From an uncultured Pelagibacteraceae bacterium (GTDB lineage: Bacteria; Pseudomonadota; Alphaproteobacteria; Pelagibacterales; Pelagibacteraceae), in contig CACNRH010000004.1 in NCBI GenBank assembly GCA_902622825.1, forward strand, positions 1-48,774: a stretch of 48,774 nt of DNA, given 5' to 3'. The translations under genes were made by a program, and so were the position numbers. Within the stretch, counting starts at the first letter, position 1; each line of letters opens with the position of its first letter. Shown here piece by piece: positions 29,221 to 38,160 of the stretch. A model generated the notes under the pieces. The model was not told the DNA's origin. It did no database searches and worked only from the letters and a program-made list of their open reading frames with translations.

Positions 29221-30777
29221 TTAAAAGAAGCCTAATTTTTTCTCACTGTAAGACACGTGTAAATTCTTCACTTGTCTATAATGATTTAACATCATTTTGT
29301 GAGTTTCTCTTCCAATACCAGATTGTTTGTATCCACCAAATGCAGCATGAGCTGGATAAGCATGATAACAGTTAGTCCAAACTCTACCAGCCTGTATCTC
29401 TCTACCCATTCTGTATGCAATGTTACCATTTCTAGTCCAAACACCTGCGCCCAATCCATATAAAGTGTCATTAGCAATCTCTAATGCCTCTTTTTCATCT
29501 TTGAATTTTGTAACTGATACAACTGGTCCAAAGATCTCCTCTTGGAATATTCGCATATTGTTTTTACCCTCAAAAATAGTTGGTTGAATATAGTTACCTT
29601 TTTCTAAACCACTATTGATTTTTGCTGCACTACCACCACAAAGAACCTTCGCGCCTTCTTTCTTACCTAAATCTAGGTAAGATTTTATTTTTTCCATTTG
29701 TTCTAATGATGCTTGAGCTCCGATCATAGTTTCCATTTTTAATGGGTTGTCTTGTTTGACAGCTTTTGTTCTTGCAATTGCTTTTTCCATAAATTTATCA
29801 TAAATGGACTCTTGAACTAAAGCTCTGCTTGGACAAGTACAAACTTCACCTTGATTAAGTGTAAACATAGCAAAACCCTCTAAACATTTATCGAAGAAGT
29901 CATCATTTTTTGACATAACGTCCTCAAAGAAAATGTTTGGTGATTTGCCACCTAATTCTAAAGTGATAGGAATTAAGTTTTGTGAAGCATATTGCATTAT
30001 TAACCGTCCAGTAGTCGTTTCACCTGTAAAGGCAATCTTCTTAATTCTCTTAGAAGAAGCCAAAGGTTTACCCGCTTCTAAACCGTAACCGCTAACAACA
30101 TTTACTACACCTGCTGGTAATAGATCTCCAATAAGCTCCATCAAAAGCATGATTGAAGCTGGTGTTTGTTCAGCTGGTTTTAATACAACACAGTTTCCTG
30201 CTGCTAAAGCCGGAGCAAGTTTCCATGTTGCCATTAATAATGGGAAGTTCCAAGGAATAATCTGTCCGACCACTCCAAGAGGTTCAGGTATGTGATAAGA
30301 ATATTCACTATTACTTATTTCAGCAACGGAACCTTCTTCCGCTCTAATAACTCCAGCAAAATATCTCCAATGGTCTACCACTAAAGGTAAATCTGCAGCC
30401 ATACATTCTCGTATTGGCTTTCCATTATCTAAACATTCCGCTGTTGCTAATAGATTTAGATTTTTTTCAATAACATCGGCAATTTTTAAAAGGATATTAG
30501 ACCTTTCAGTTATTGAAGTTTTTCCCCATGCTGGAAACGCTGCATGAGCTGCGTCCAAAGCGAAATCTATGTCTTTATCGTTTGAACGTGGCACCTGACA
30601 GATAACCTCATTTGTAATTGGTGTTGTATTATCAAAATATTTTCCAGATTTTGGTTCTACAAACTTACCGTTTACAAAATTTCCATATTTTGCTTTGAAT
30701 GGAAATTTTATTTTTAAATGAGAGGTATCTAGACTAGATGACAGTTTTTTTGAGCCGCTTGCTTGTTGTGTGCTCAT
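29221..30777 (-). CDS. NAD-dependent aldehyde dehydrogenase (AldB/ExaC type)
   Basis: 518 residues from ATG 30777, chosen because an AGGAGGGG Shine-Dalgarno lies just upstream. Features: IPWNFPLL (about 177-184), the catalytic Glu region [10 protein letters not shown] (about 275-284), the catalytic Cys in [13 protein letters not shown], and a C-terminal YKQSGIGRE with a KKLGFF end typical of acetaldehyde dehydrogenases AldB/ExaC. It likely oxidises short aldehydes to acids; the substrate is inferred. It is transcribed with DUF779, and recA lies upstream behind its own terminator. Confidence 0.88.
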   Translation of the reverse strand: MSTQQASGSKKLSSSLDTSHLKIKFPFKAKYGNFVNGKFVEPKSGKYFDNTTPITNEVICQVPRSNDKDIDFALDAAHAAFPAWGKTSITERSNILLKIADVIEKNLNLLATAECLDNGKPIRECMAADLPLVVDHWRYFAGVIRAEEGSVAEISNSEYSYHIPEPLGVVGQIIPWNFPLLMATWKLAPALAAGNCVVLKPAEQTPASIMLLMELIGDLLPAGVVNVVSGYGLEAGKPLASSKRIKKIAFTGETTTGRLIMQYASQNLIPITLELGGKSPNIFFEDVMSKNDDFFDKCLEGFAMFTLNQGEVCTCPSRALVQESIYDKFMEKAIARTKAVKQDNPLKMETMIGAQASLEQMEKIKSYLDLGKKEGAKVLCGGSAAKINSGLEKGNYIQPTIFEGKNNMRIFQEEIFGPVVSVTKFKDEKEALEIANDTLYGLGAGVWTRNGNIAYRMGREIQAGRVWTNCYHAYPAHAAFGGYKQSGIGRETHKMMLNHYRQVKNLHVSYSEKKLGFF

Positions 30778-30779
30778 TT

Positions 30780-30787
30780 CCCCTCCT
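30780..30787 (-). promoter_or_regulatory. Strong Shine-Dalgarno of the aldehyde dehydrogenase
   Basis: AGGAGGGG on the minus strand lies 2 bases from ATG 30777, with the AGGAGG core 4 bases away. It is among the strongest ribosome binding sites in the window and excludes the upstream in-frame start at 30798. Confidence 0.7.
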
Positions 30788-30897
30788 ATGTTAATCACTT
30801 ATTAAACCCAATTTGATAAAGGTTGTACAGAGTTATTTGATAATAATTTTCAGATTCAATCTTTGATTGATTCAACCTGAGTTTGATTTTTCATGAG

Positions 30898-30921
30898 AAA
30901 CGGGAGATTTCTCTCCCGTTT
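30898..30921 (-). terminator. Hairpin downstream of recA, probable terminator
   Basis: A perfect 10-bp stem, AAACGGGAGA (30898-30907) with TCTCCCGTTT (30912-30921), is closed by a 4-nt loop that reads GAAA on the minus strand, a GNRA tetraloop. It starts 11 bases after the recA stop. The T-tract on the minus strand is short (TTTCTC), so it may be a weak terminator or a 3'-end stabiliser. Confidence 0.6.
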
Positions 30922-30932
30922 TAAGTTGGCTA

Positions 30933-32027
30933 TTAATCTTCTTTGCTAATTTTTTCTTTTGGAGAGGGATTGCCTTCCATTTCTTTTGCAATCATTCCTG
31001 CCTTCTCTCTCACAATTTTTTCAATTTCTTCGGCGATTTTTGGATTTTTTTCTAGATAGGATTTTGCATTTTCTTTACCTTGTCCAATTTTTTCTCCTTT
31101 ATAGGCATACCAAGCTCCAGATTTTTCAATAACATCCGCTTTCGCTCCTAAGTCTATGAGTTCACCTACTTTACTAATGCCTTTTCCATACATTAGATCA
31201 AACTCTACAACTTTGAATGGTGGTGAAACCTTATTCTTTATAACTTTCACTCTTGTAGAATTTCCTATTACTTGATCTTTATCTTTTATTGCTCCTATTC
31301 TTCTAATATCCATTCTTACTGATGAATAAAATTTTAAAGCATTACCACCAGAAGTTGTTTCTGGATTTCCAAACATTACACCAATTTTCATTCTAATTTG
31401 ATTGATAAAAATGACCATTGTATTTGACTTTGAAACTGACCCAGTAATCTTTCTAAGAGCCTGACTCATTAATCTTGATTGAAGTCCAACATGATGATCG
31501 CCCATTTCACCCTCGAGTTCGGCTTTTGGTGTCAATGCTGCGACTGAGTCTACTACTAAAACAGACACTGACCCAGATTTTATTAAAGTATCTGTAATTT
31601 CTAGTGCTTGCTCTCCAGTGTCTGGTTGAGATATTAGTAATTCATCCGTTTTAACGCCAAGTTTTTTAGCATAAGCTGGATCCATTGCATGTTCTGCATC
31701 AACAAAAGCACATATCCCACCGGCTTTTTGAGCTTCAGCAACAACTTGTAAAGCTAGAGTTGTTTTTCCAGAAGACTCTGGACCATAAATTTCTATAATT
31801 CTACCTTTTGGCAGTCCGCCAATTCCCAAAGCCAAATCTAAGCTAAGAGAGCCTGTGGAAATAGCCTCTACATCCAGGGCTTCTTGCTGACCCAGCCTCA
31901 TTACAGAACCTTTACCAAAATTTTGGTCTATTTGGCTAATAGCTGCTTCTAGGGACTTGTTTTTTTCTTTTAATTCTTGCTCTTTCTTGTTGTCGGGTTT
32001 AACTACTTTTAAGTTATTTTTTGTCAT
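30933..32027 (-). CDS. recA: Recombinase RecA
   Basis: Homologous recombination and SOS coprotease; 364 residues from ATG 32027, chosen because AAAAGGAT lies 5 bases upstream. The open frame extends 21 codons further but covers the promoter. Walker A is GPESSGKTT (about 80-88), with the MAW-like [10 protein letters not shown] region and DNA-binding loop L2 ([16 protein letters not shown]). The C terminus is acidic/basic mixed, as in other RecA. It has its own promoter with a near-match to the alphaproteobacterial SOS box. Confidence 0.96.
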   Translation of the reverse strand: MTKNNLKVVKPDNKKEQELKEKNKSLEAAISQIDQNFGKGSVMRLGQQEALDVEAISTGSLSLDLALGIGGLPKGRIIEIYGPESSGKTTLALQVVAEAQKAGGICAFVDAEHAMDPAYAKKLGVKTDELLISQPDTGEQALEITDTLIKSGSVSVLVVDSVAALTPKAELEGEMGDHHVGLQSRLMSQALRKITGSVSKSNTMVIFINQIRMKIGVMFGNPETTSGGNALKFYSSVRMDIRRIGAIKDKDQVIGNSTRVKVIKNKVSPPFKVVEFDLMYGKGISKVGELIDLGAKADVIEKSGAWYAYKGEKIGQGKENAKSYLEKNPKIAEEIEKIVREKAGMIAKEMEGNPSPKEKISKED

Positions 32028-32062
32028 TTTATATCCTTTTTTTTTTACGAATCGATACAATA

Positions 32063-32090
32063 AATGTACACATTTTGTTCTTTTTTTCAA
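32063..32090 (-). promoter_or_regulatory. recA promoter with SOS-box-like site in the spacer
   Basis: On the minus strand TTGAAA (32090-32085) and TACATT (32068-32063) have a 16-nt spacer. Within it, GAAC (32080-32077), 7 nt, GTAC (32069-32066) matches the alphaproteobacterial LexA box GAAC-N7-GAAC at seven of eight fixed positions. Confidence 0.5.
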
Positions 32091-32114
32091 GTTAATAAAA
32101 AAACGATTATTAAG

Positions 32115-33404
32115 TTAATTTTTAATGAAATTTGGTGCCAAATTACCTATCTGGCTTAATAGCTCAATTTTAGAGATTATGAAGTTTCTTTGGGCATTAG
32201 CATTAGATATTCTAGCATTTAGAAGCAAACTTCTGGATTGAATAAGCTCTAGTGTGGTCCTTGTGTTGCTTGAGTCATATTCAAGTGTGATGCCTTCATT
32301 GGCTATTTCTGCCGCCTCAAGTTGAGCTTTGGTAGCATTCAATACACTTTCAGCAGATTTAAAATTCGACCACGCATTTGTAGTGTCAGAGCTCGTTTCC
32401 TTTTCAATGTTTTCTAATAGCAATTTACTCTCTTGTTTTTTAAGATTTGATTTTTTTATAGATGAAAAATTTTTTCCGCCTTTTATTATTGGCCAACTAA
32501 TTTTAGCCTCTAATTTTTCTTCATCTGTTTCATCTACAGTTGAGCTTAATTGATTTGTCTCAGATTTAGAATAATTTAAGGTAGCTGAAGGAGATAATTT
32601 TGATTTCTCAATATTTAGCTCTCTATTAGCTATTTGATATTCAATAGCAGCTATCAATAATCTGGGATTATTTGATTTAGCTAAATCTAAAGCTTCAATT
32701 AGACTACTGGGTAAATTAATATTTAATTGATAATTTGTTTCAAGGTTATCGGGTGGTATTACACCTACTATTTTTTCAAAATCAACCCTCGTGTTTTGAA
32801 GATCTGTCTCTGCAATTATCATTTCTGCATTAGCGCCTGCTAAAGATGATTCTGATTGAGCTAAATCTGTTAAAGTAATTTCACCTTTTTGCAATCTTGC
32901 TCTATCAGACTCAACCTGTCGTTCAAATAAAGAAACATTATTTTCATTAAATTCTTTATTTTGTGATTTTAAAATTAAATCAAAATATACCTTTGAAGTT
33001 TCTAAAATGGTGTTTTGTTCGACAAGTTTAAGTTCAAGGTATGATTTTTTAACCTCAAGCTTAGATTTTTTTAATAAGTTATATCCTTGGAATCCTTGAA
33101 ATATTTTTTGCTCTACATTAATTGATTTTTTTTCAGTATTAAGATTTGTATCACTTAGACTTGTTCCTGACGAGTCCGTCCTGTTAAAAGTTTCTGATGA
33201 AGATTGGGTGCCTGAAATCGTTAAGTTTGGCAGAAATTCACCTCTAGAAATATTTATTTCTTGTTCAGTAGCTTTATGTGCTTTCCTCTTTGCATTTAAC
33301 TTCAAATTGTTTGTTAGAGCCCTATCCAGGTAGAACGATAAAGAGCTATCTGAGAAGGAATTATTTGGGTAAAGTAATAGGAATATTAACAATATTTTTT
33401 TCAT
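32115..33404 (-). CDS. tolC: TolC-like outer-membrane efflux channel
   Basis: 429 residues with a signal peptide (hydrophobic residues ~3-16, cleavage about 18) and two OEP repeats. Each is rich in long amphipathic helices; typical TolC motifs include ARLQKGEITLTDLAQSESSL (about residues 174-193) and SSNTRTTLELIQSRSLLLNA in the second repeat. TolC trimers form the outer exit duct for type I secretion and RND efflux; no partner pump is adjacent. Its ATG overlaps the stop of the upstream kinase gene by 4 bases (ATGA). Confidence 0.85.
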   Translation of the reverse strand: MKKILLIFLLLYPNNSFSDSSLSFYLDRALTNNLKLNAKRKAHKATEQEINISRGEFLPNLTISGTQSSSETFNRTDSSGTSLSDTNLNTEKKSINVEQKIFQGFQGYNLLKKSKLEVKKSYLELKLVEQNTILETSKVYFDLILKSQNKEFNENNVSLFERQVESDRARLQKGEITLTDLAQSESSLAGANAEMIIAETDLQNTRVDFEKIVGVIPPDNLETNYQLNINLPSSLIEALDLAKSNNPRLLIAAIEYQIANRELNIEKSKLSPSATLNYSKSETNQLSSTVDETDEEKLEAKISWPIIKGGKNFSSIKKSNLKKQESKLLLENIEKETSSDTTNAWSNFKSAESVLNATKAQLEAAEIANEGITLEYDSSNTRTTLELIQSRSLLLNARISNANAQRNFIISKIELLSQIGNLAPNFIKN

Positions 33405-34321
33405 AATTTAATGCTTAGTCTTTTCAATCTATGTTTTGAGTCAAGCGAAATAAGTATATTGGCTATTTTTGAAATGTTCTTTATCATGTTTTTTGTTATT
33501 CTTTCGTAAAACATTATGAATCTTAAAATTTGATTTTTATTCATAATTTTTCTTCCCTTTGTTTGTCTTTTTAATTTTTTCTCTTGAAGCGATCTCCATT
33601 TAATCACATATTTAAAACTTGGTATTTTTAAATAGACAAGATAGTTAATCTTTTTAAAAAGTTTTAAATAATTGTTTTTTAGTTCTGAGTTGACGGTGTT
33701 TCTCCAAACCATATTTCCATCTTCTTTTTTTTCCAACTGGTTAATAGAATTTTTTAATGTTGATTTTTTTTCGTGTCTTGCTCCAACACACCACCCCTCA
33801 AATATGATTACATCTGGTTTTTTTTTAATTATGCTCCATTTATTTTTTGACAATCTATCATCTATTGATTTATCAAATTTTGGTATTTTCATTTTTTTAA
33901 ATTTTAATGATTGTAACTTTATAAGGTCATTTAATAACATTTTAATATCATGCGTACCAGGCACACCTCTTGTTAAAAACAATTTATTTACTCTATAGGC
34001 CATTTTTTTTCGTTCTTTAAGTGTTTTATAGTAATCATCTATAGAAAAACATACCACATGGAGATTATGTCTAAATTTTAGAACGAGTTTTAGTATCTGC
34101 GCTATAGTTGACTTACCAGATCCCTGTGCCCCTGATAGTCCAATTATATTTTTTTTGGGACTCTTTTTTAATTTTTTAAAAATATGGTCGCAAATTGGAA
34201 TATAAAATTTTTTTAACTGACCAAGTTTATCATAGAAAGGTTCACCTGCGACTTCCTGTTTTTTTAAAAATTTTAAATAATTTTTCTTTAAGGCGCTAAT
34301 CTTTTTTTTATTTGCCATCAT
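33401..34321 (-). CDS. P-loop kinase, D-glycerate 3-kinase-like
   Basis: 306 residues from ATG 34321 (34318 is also possible; the frame extends to 34345). Walker A is GLSGAQGSGKST (about 61-72), followed by FSIDDYYKT (about 92-100), RGVPGTHD and VIIFEGWCVGAR. This set is characteristic of plant-type glycerate kinases (GLYK) and related phosphoribulokinase/uridine-kinase-like enzymes. The predicted reaction is ATP-dependent formation of 3-phosphoglycerate from D-glycerate; substrate by homology only. It overlaps the GFA-fold gene upstream and tolC downstream. Confidence 0.72.
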   Translation of the reverse strand: MMANKKKISALKKNYLKFLKKQEVAGEPFYDKLGQLKKFYIPICDHIFKKLKKSPKKNIIGLSGAQGSGKSTIAQILKLVLKFRHNLHVVCFSIDDYYKTLKERKKMAYRVNKLFLTRGVPGTHDIKMLLNDLIKLQSLKFKKMKIPKFDKSIDDRLSKNKWSIIKKKPDVIIFEGWCVGARHEKKSTLKNSINQLEKKEDGNMVWRNTVNSELKNNYLKLFKKINYLVYLKIPSFKYVIKWRSLQEKKLKRQTKGRKIMNKNQILRFIMFYERITKNMIKNISKIANILISLDSKHRLKRLSIKL

Positions 34322-34679
34322 TATCAAGTGGATGGTTTTTCCCATCTAGTTTTTTAATATTTTCAAACTGTTTATCATCAAGTTCATCAATACAACCAAT
34401 ATTGAAGCCAAACAATTTTGGATCTCTTCTGGGATTGTGGTGGGTATAAATACCACAAATTGAACAAAAAAAATGATTTGCGATTTTAGAGTGAAACTTA
34501 TAATTCGTTATATATTCCTCACCTTCTATAATTTTAAGAGAGTCCTGCCCTACTATCCCCATAACCGCCCCCTTTCTTTTGCAAATAGAGCAATTACATT
34601 TTACTAAATTAGAAATTTTACCCTCAAAATTTACCTCAATTTTAATTTTTTTGCAGTGACAGGTTAATAAATATCTCAT
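34308..34679 (-). CDS. GFA/CENP-V family zinc-binding protein
   Basis: 123 residues with the GFA cysteine pattern: CHCKK near the N terminus, CNCSICKRKG (about 29-38), and CSICGIYTHH (about 72-81), which together bind zinc. The family includes glutathione-dependent formaldehyde-activating enzymes, but most members have no proven function, and formaldehyde activity should not be assumed. It overlaps the kinase gene by 14 bases and starts the GFA-kinase-tolC run. Confidence 0.8.
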   Translation of the reverse strand: MRYLLTCHCKKIKIEVNFEGKISNLVKCNCSICKRKGAVMGIVGQDSLKIIEGEEYITNYKFHSKIANHFFCSICGIYTHHNPRRDPKLFGFNIGCIDELDDKQFENIKKLDGKNHPLDNDGK

Positions 34680-34788
34680 TTTTTAATATTCTAAAATTGG
34701 TTAACAACAAATAAACAATCAATAATTAATGTTCTCGTTTTGATTCCTTTTTGATTCCAAAATAGACTCTAAATACAACCTGAGTTTG

Positions 34789-35655
34789 TTACAAGGAAAT
34801 TATATTTTTTACATTATTTTCTGAATTTTCGAAAGCTTTTTGGTCTTCTCTAAACGACACTAAAAATATACATATATTAAAAATTATCAAAATCAGAGAC
34901 ATTACTACCCAATAGACTCCAAGTATATTTTTAGAGAAGAATAAACATGTAATTAACAATAATGATCTCAAAAAAACTGAATATTTAAAAACAGCTATTA
35001 TTGCAAAAGAGTGAATTCCCAATTTAAAAAGACTCATTTTTGATGGGCCAAAATATCTTAAACCCCTTTTTGAATTAATTTCTTGGTAATTATTAATATG
35101 TTTCTTTAATGATCCAGAAAAACTATTCCATGTAGAGGTTTTAGTTGATAGTAATTTTACATCATTTAGTGTCAGACAGCTGTAATTACCAAAATTAATT
35201 TTCTTCCCGGTAAATATCAATGTTAGTATCTTGTGAGCCTCATATAGAAATTGAAATATTGGACCTTCCGATCTTTTAATACGTTTTGCAACAACTGAGG
35301 AGTCTTTGGCCTGGAATGCTTTTAAAATTAAATCCCTAATTTCAATAGGTCTGTCTTCACCATCTCCATCCATTAAAATTACGTGATCAAATTTCTCATT
35401 CCCCGAAACATATCTTAGTCCAAGCGCATTACATCTTGCGTGGCCTTGATTATTTTTAAGCTCAATAATTTTTAAAAAAGTAAAATTTTTTGGTTTAGTA
35501 ATTTCTTTATCACTGATAGTTGATGCATCATTTATTATAATTCCGCTAAATTTTGTATCTTTGATAGTAGCTATGATTTCATCGATATCCTGAAGTAACT
35601 TTTTTAAAGACTCCCAATCATTATAAACAGGTATTATTATAATAATATTTTTCAT
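34789..35655 (-). CDS. Family 2 glycosyltransferase with C-terminal membrane helices
   Basis: 288 residues from ATG 35655, which overlaps the stop of the upstream gene (ATGA). An N-terminal GT-A domain begins IIIPVYNDWESL and contains the metal-binding motif MDGDGEDRP (about 88-96). The C-terminal ~70 residues form two hydrophobic segments. This resembles dolichyl-phosphate-mannose synthase or undecaprenyl-phosphate sugar transferases. With the neighbouring family 39 enzyme it could make and use a lipid-linked sugar; donor and acceptor are unknown. Confidence 0.8.
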   Translation of the reverse strand: MKNIIIIIPVYNDWESLKKLLQDIDEIIATIKDTKFSGIIINDASTISDKEITKPKNFTFLKIIELKNNQGHARCNALGLRYVSGNEKFDHVILMDGDGEDRPIEIRDLILKAFQAKDSSVVAKRIKRSEGPIFQFLYEAHKILTLIFTGKKINFGNYSCLTLNDVKLLSTKTSTWNSFSGSLKKHINNYQEINSKRGLRYFGPSKMSLFKLGIHSFAIIAVFKYSVFLRSLLLITCLFFSKNILGVYWVVMSLILIIFNICIFLVSFREDQKAFENSENNVKNIISL

Positions 35656-37025
35656 CGTCTTCCTATCATACAATATCCGGTTGGTCTTATTGTTCCAAAC
35701 TCACCGGGACATATCTTTTTTAGAATATCTGGGTTACCTGCGTAAATTACCCCTTGATTTTCATCAAGTTCTTTTGACTTGGTTTTTAAACTTCTCAACC
35801 ATTTAGGCCTAGAAACTAAATGATAAGATAAGTTACCTGCAGCCCATTCATCTCCAACGACTATCGTTATTTCATTTGAAAAGTTTTTGTCCCATTTTCT
35901 TTGTACTAAGTCAGCAATTTCCCTGCCTGGATAATCTGTTCTTTTATTCTTGTCTAGAACAGATACTGCAAAATAAGTCATAGGCGAAATTAAAAAAATT
36001 ATAAAAAAAATCAAAAAGAATTTTTTTAAATTCTTAAATAATATAAATTTTTTAAAAATAAATAGCAGCATAGTTGGAAAAAAAATATAGAAAGGTGTCA
36101 TCCACATGGTTCTTATTTTCGCGCCAGTCAATAATGAATACAATAACATTAAAATAAACGGCAGTATATTTATGCAAACTAAATAAATTAAAGTATTATT
36201 ACTTTTTATATTAATTTTAATCTTTTCTAATAAAACATATGTCATAAGCACTATTGGCACCAAGATTATTGATTGTTTTATTAAGAAAATTAACGGATTA
36301 ATCAGGTGATTTAAAAAATTGCCAGTTTCTATATTAGAACGACTTAATCCATATAATATAGTCACATACTCGTTTTGACTTAACCATATTAAATGAGGTG
36401 AAATAACGGCTAGGAATATTAACCCTGGTATAGAATAATAGAGATTAATTTTTTTCTTTTTCATTAAAAAGTACAAATAAAAGATTTTTATTCCTATCAA
36501 GAGAAAAATAAATAAGTATTTTGAGAGGAAACCAAATGATGCAAACAAACCAAAAAAAAGCCAATTGGAAATTTTATCTTTTTCATTGAAGCTTCTCCAA
36601 CCATAAAGCACTGTTAAAGCCCAAAAAGGTAGTTGGCAAATATTAACATTAAACTCTGGCGTTGTATAATTATAGAAAAAAAAACCAGATAACATTAAAA
36701 CTGAAATTAAAGATAAAATTTTATCTTTGAAAATTTCATTTGAAAACTTCCACACTATAAAGAAGGTAAAGGTTAAAAAAATTTGACTTAACAAATAAAA
36801 AGCCCAGTCATTGTTTCCGAATAGTTGAAAAATTATCTCCACCATCAATCCACTCATTGGTGGATGTTTCTCAAAGCCCCACTTTAAATCACTCCCCCAT
36901 GCTAAGGCTTCAATGGTATCCAATGGCAAATTTGTATTAACAACTGAGGGTATAAGTGTCCAAATTAATAAATGGCTAATCAGATAAATAAATAAATAAT
37001 TATTAACATTTTTTTTTAAAATCAT
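35652..37025 (-). CDS. Family 39 (ArnT/PMT-like) membrane glycosyltransferase
   Basis: 457 residues with about ten hydrophobic segments. It starts with a membrane helix, then the first periplasmic loop with SDLKWGFEKHPPMSG (about 47-61), a region that in this family carries the catalytic Asp and substrate contacts. The C-terminal soluble part is about 100 residues. Such enzymes use polyprenyl-phosphate sugars to modify lipids or proteins in the periplasm. The next gene is a GT2 likely to make the donor. The acceptor is not evident. Confidence 0.78.
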   Translation of the reverse strand: MILKKNVNNYLFIYLISHLLIWTLIPSVVNTNLPLDTIEALAWGSDLKWGFEKHPPMSGLMVEIIFQLFGNNDWAFYLLSQIFLTFTFFIVWKFSNEIFKDKILSLISVLMLSGFFFYNYTTPEFNVNICQLPFWALTVLYGWRSFNEKDKISNWLFFGLFASFGFLSKYLFIFLLIGIKIFYLYFLMKKKKINLYYSIPGLIFLAVISPHLIWLSQNEYVTILYGLSRSNIETGNFLNHLINPLIFLIKQSIILVPIVLMTYVLLEKIKINIKSNNTLIYLVCINILPFILMLLYSLLTGAKIRTMWMTPFYIFFPTMLLFIFKKFILFKNLKKFFLIFFIIFLISPMTYFAVSVLDKNKRTDYPGREIADLVQRKWDKNFSNEITIVVGDEWAAGNLSYHLVSRPKWLRSLKTKSKELDENQGVIYAGNPDILKKICPGEFGTIRPTGYCMIGRR

Positions 37026-37054
37026 AATGATAAAATAGTATATTTATTAATCTA

Positions 37055-37082
37055 TTGACACTTATAATTTCAAACATATACT
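37055..37082 (+). promoter_or_regulatory. Strong dksA promoter
   Basis: A perfect TTGACA (37055-37060), a 16-nt spacer and TATACT (37077-37082). The expected transcription start near 37089 leaves only about 8 bases before the ATG at 37097, so the mRNA is nearly leaderless. Confidence 0.6.
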
Positions 37083-37096
37083 CCCTTTTTTCTAAT

Positions 37097-37537
37097 ATGG
37101 CAAAAAAAGCAGTAATATTAAAAGCCGCGAGTAAAAAGAAATATTTACCTAACAGTAAAGAAAAATATATGTGCGCAAAACACAAAAAATTCTTTACGGA
37201 TGCTTTGTTGCAATGGAAAAAAGATATATTAAAATCAAACAATGTTAATAACCTCTTAAATTCATCTGATGATAATGTTTCCTCTGCGGATATAGTAGAT
37301 CAAGCGACTTCGTTAACCGATAAGTCTGTTGAAATGAGAGCGTTAAACCGAAGTAGAAAATTAATAAATAAGATTGACTCAGCTTTACAAAGAATAAAAG
37401 ATGGGACTTACGGTTTTTGTGAAGAAACTGGCGAACCAATTGGCTTAAAGAGGTTAATCGCAAGACCTATTGCGACACTCTCAATAGAAGCTCAAGAAAA
37501 ACACGAAAGAGATGAGAAAATATATATAGGGGACTAA
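37097..37537 (+). CDS. dksA: RNA polymerase-binding transcription factor DksA
   Basis: Binds the polymerase secondary channel and, with ppGpp, retunes transcription. I start it at ATG 37097 (146 residues) because the upstream part of the frame is the promoter. The coiled-coil tip acidic motif is DQA (Asp68, Ala70). The zinc-finger region keeps one cysteine (Cys108); the other three ligand positions are Thr111, Ser129 and Ala132, the single-cysteine form found in alphaproteobacteria, which likely does not need zinc. Its 3' end overlaps convergent GST by 4 bases. Confidence 0.92.
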   Translation: MAKKAVILKAASKKKYLPNSKEKYMCAKHKKFFTDALLQWKKDILKSNNVNNLLNSSDDNVSSADIVDQATSLTDKSVEMRALNRSRKLINKIDSALQRIKDGTYGFCEETGEPIGLKRLIARPIATLSIEAQEKHERDEKIYIGD

Positions 37538-38160
37538 GCTTTAGGGACTGCTTCACCTTTTTTTAAAAGATCATATCCTTTTTTAACAGCCTCTCTCTCA
37601 GCTATTTTATTATACCACTTATTTAGAGAATTAAATTTTTTTAGCCCAATATCATGCCACTCATGACGAGCAATCCACGGAAAAGTAGCTATATCTGCAA
37701 TTGTGTATTCGTCATACGCTAAATAATTTGATTTAGATAGTCTTTTGTCTAGTTCAAAATATATTCTTTCACTTATTTTAAAATATCTATCTTCTCCAAA
37801 TTTACTTTTACCTGGATTATAATGATGAAACTGATGATGTTGACCTAACATCGGTCCAACGTAAGCCATTTGTCCCATCAACCACTGATTAATTAATAAT
37901 TTTTTCTCTGGATTATAAAATTTACCACTTTTCTCAGCAAGATAAATCAGTATTGCGCCAGACTCGAATAATGAAATTTTTTTTTCGTGATCAATTATTA
38001 CTGGTATTTTTCTAAATGGACTTATTTTTTCAAATTCAGGATTAAATTGTTCGTCCTTATTTATGTTTACTTTTGTGATTTTATACTCAAACCCAATCTC
38101 CTCTAACATAATTGTAATTTTTTTTCCGTTAGGAGTATTGGCTGTAAAGACTTCAATCAT
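37534..38160 (-). CDS. Glutathione S-transferase family protein
   Basis: 208 residues: an N-terminal thioredoxin-fold domain starting IEVFTANTPNGKKI, with the conserved cis-proline region KIPVIIDHEKK and ESGAILIYLAEK, then an all-helical C-terminal domain. It resembles the bacterial YfcG/YghU/Ure2-like group, which use glutathione in disulfide or peroxide reduction rather than classic detoxification. It overlaps the reductase gene by 8 bases, suggesting a redox role in that operon; the substrate is unknown. Confidence 0.85.
   Translation of the reverse strand: MIEVFTANTPNGKKITIMLEEIGFEYKITKVNINKDEQFNPEFEKISPFRKIPVIIDHEKKISLFESGAILIYLAEKSGKFYNPEKKLLINQWLMGQMAYVGPMLGQHHQFHHYNPGKSKFGEDRYFKISERIYFELDKRLSKSNYLAYDEYTIADIATFPWIARHEWHDIGLKKFNSLNKWYNKIAEREAVKKGYDLLKKGEAVPKA

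Noticed and set aside
32028..32090. 21-codon N-terminal extension of RecA
   Set aside because: It covers the recA promoter and ribosome site; ATG 32027 has AAAAGGAT at good spacing.
37097..37537. DksA with three of four zinc-ligand cysteines missing, considered as a degraded gene
   Set aside because: Single-cysteine DksA of this exact form is usual in alphaproteobacteria and the rest of the protein is intact.
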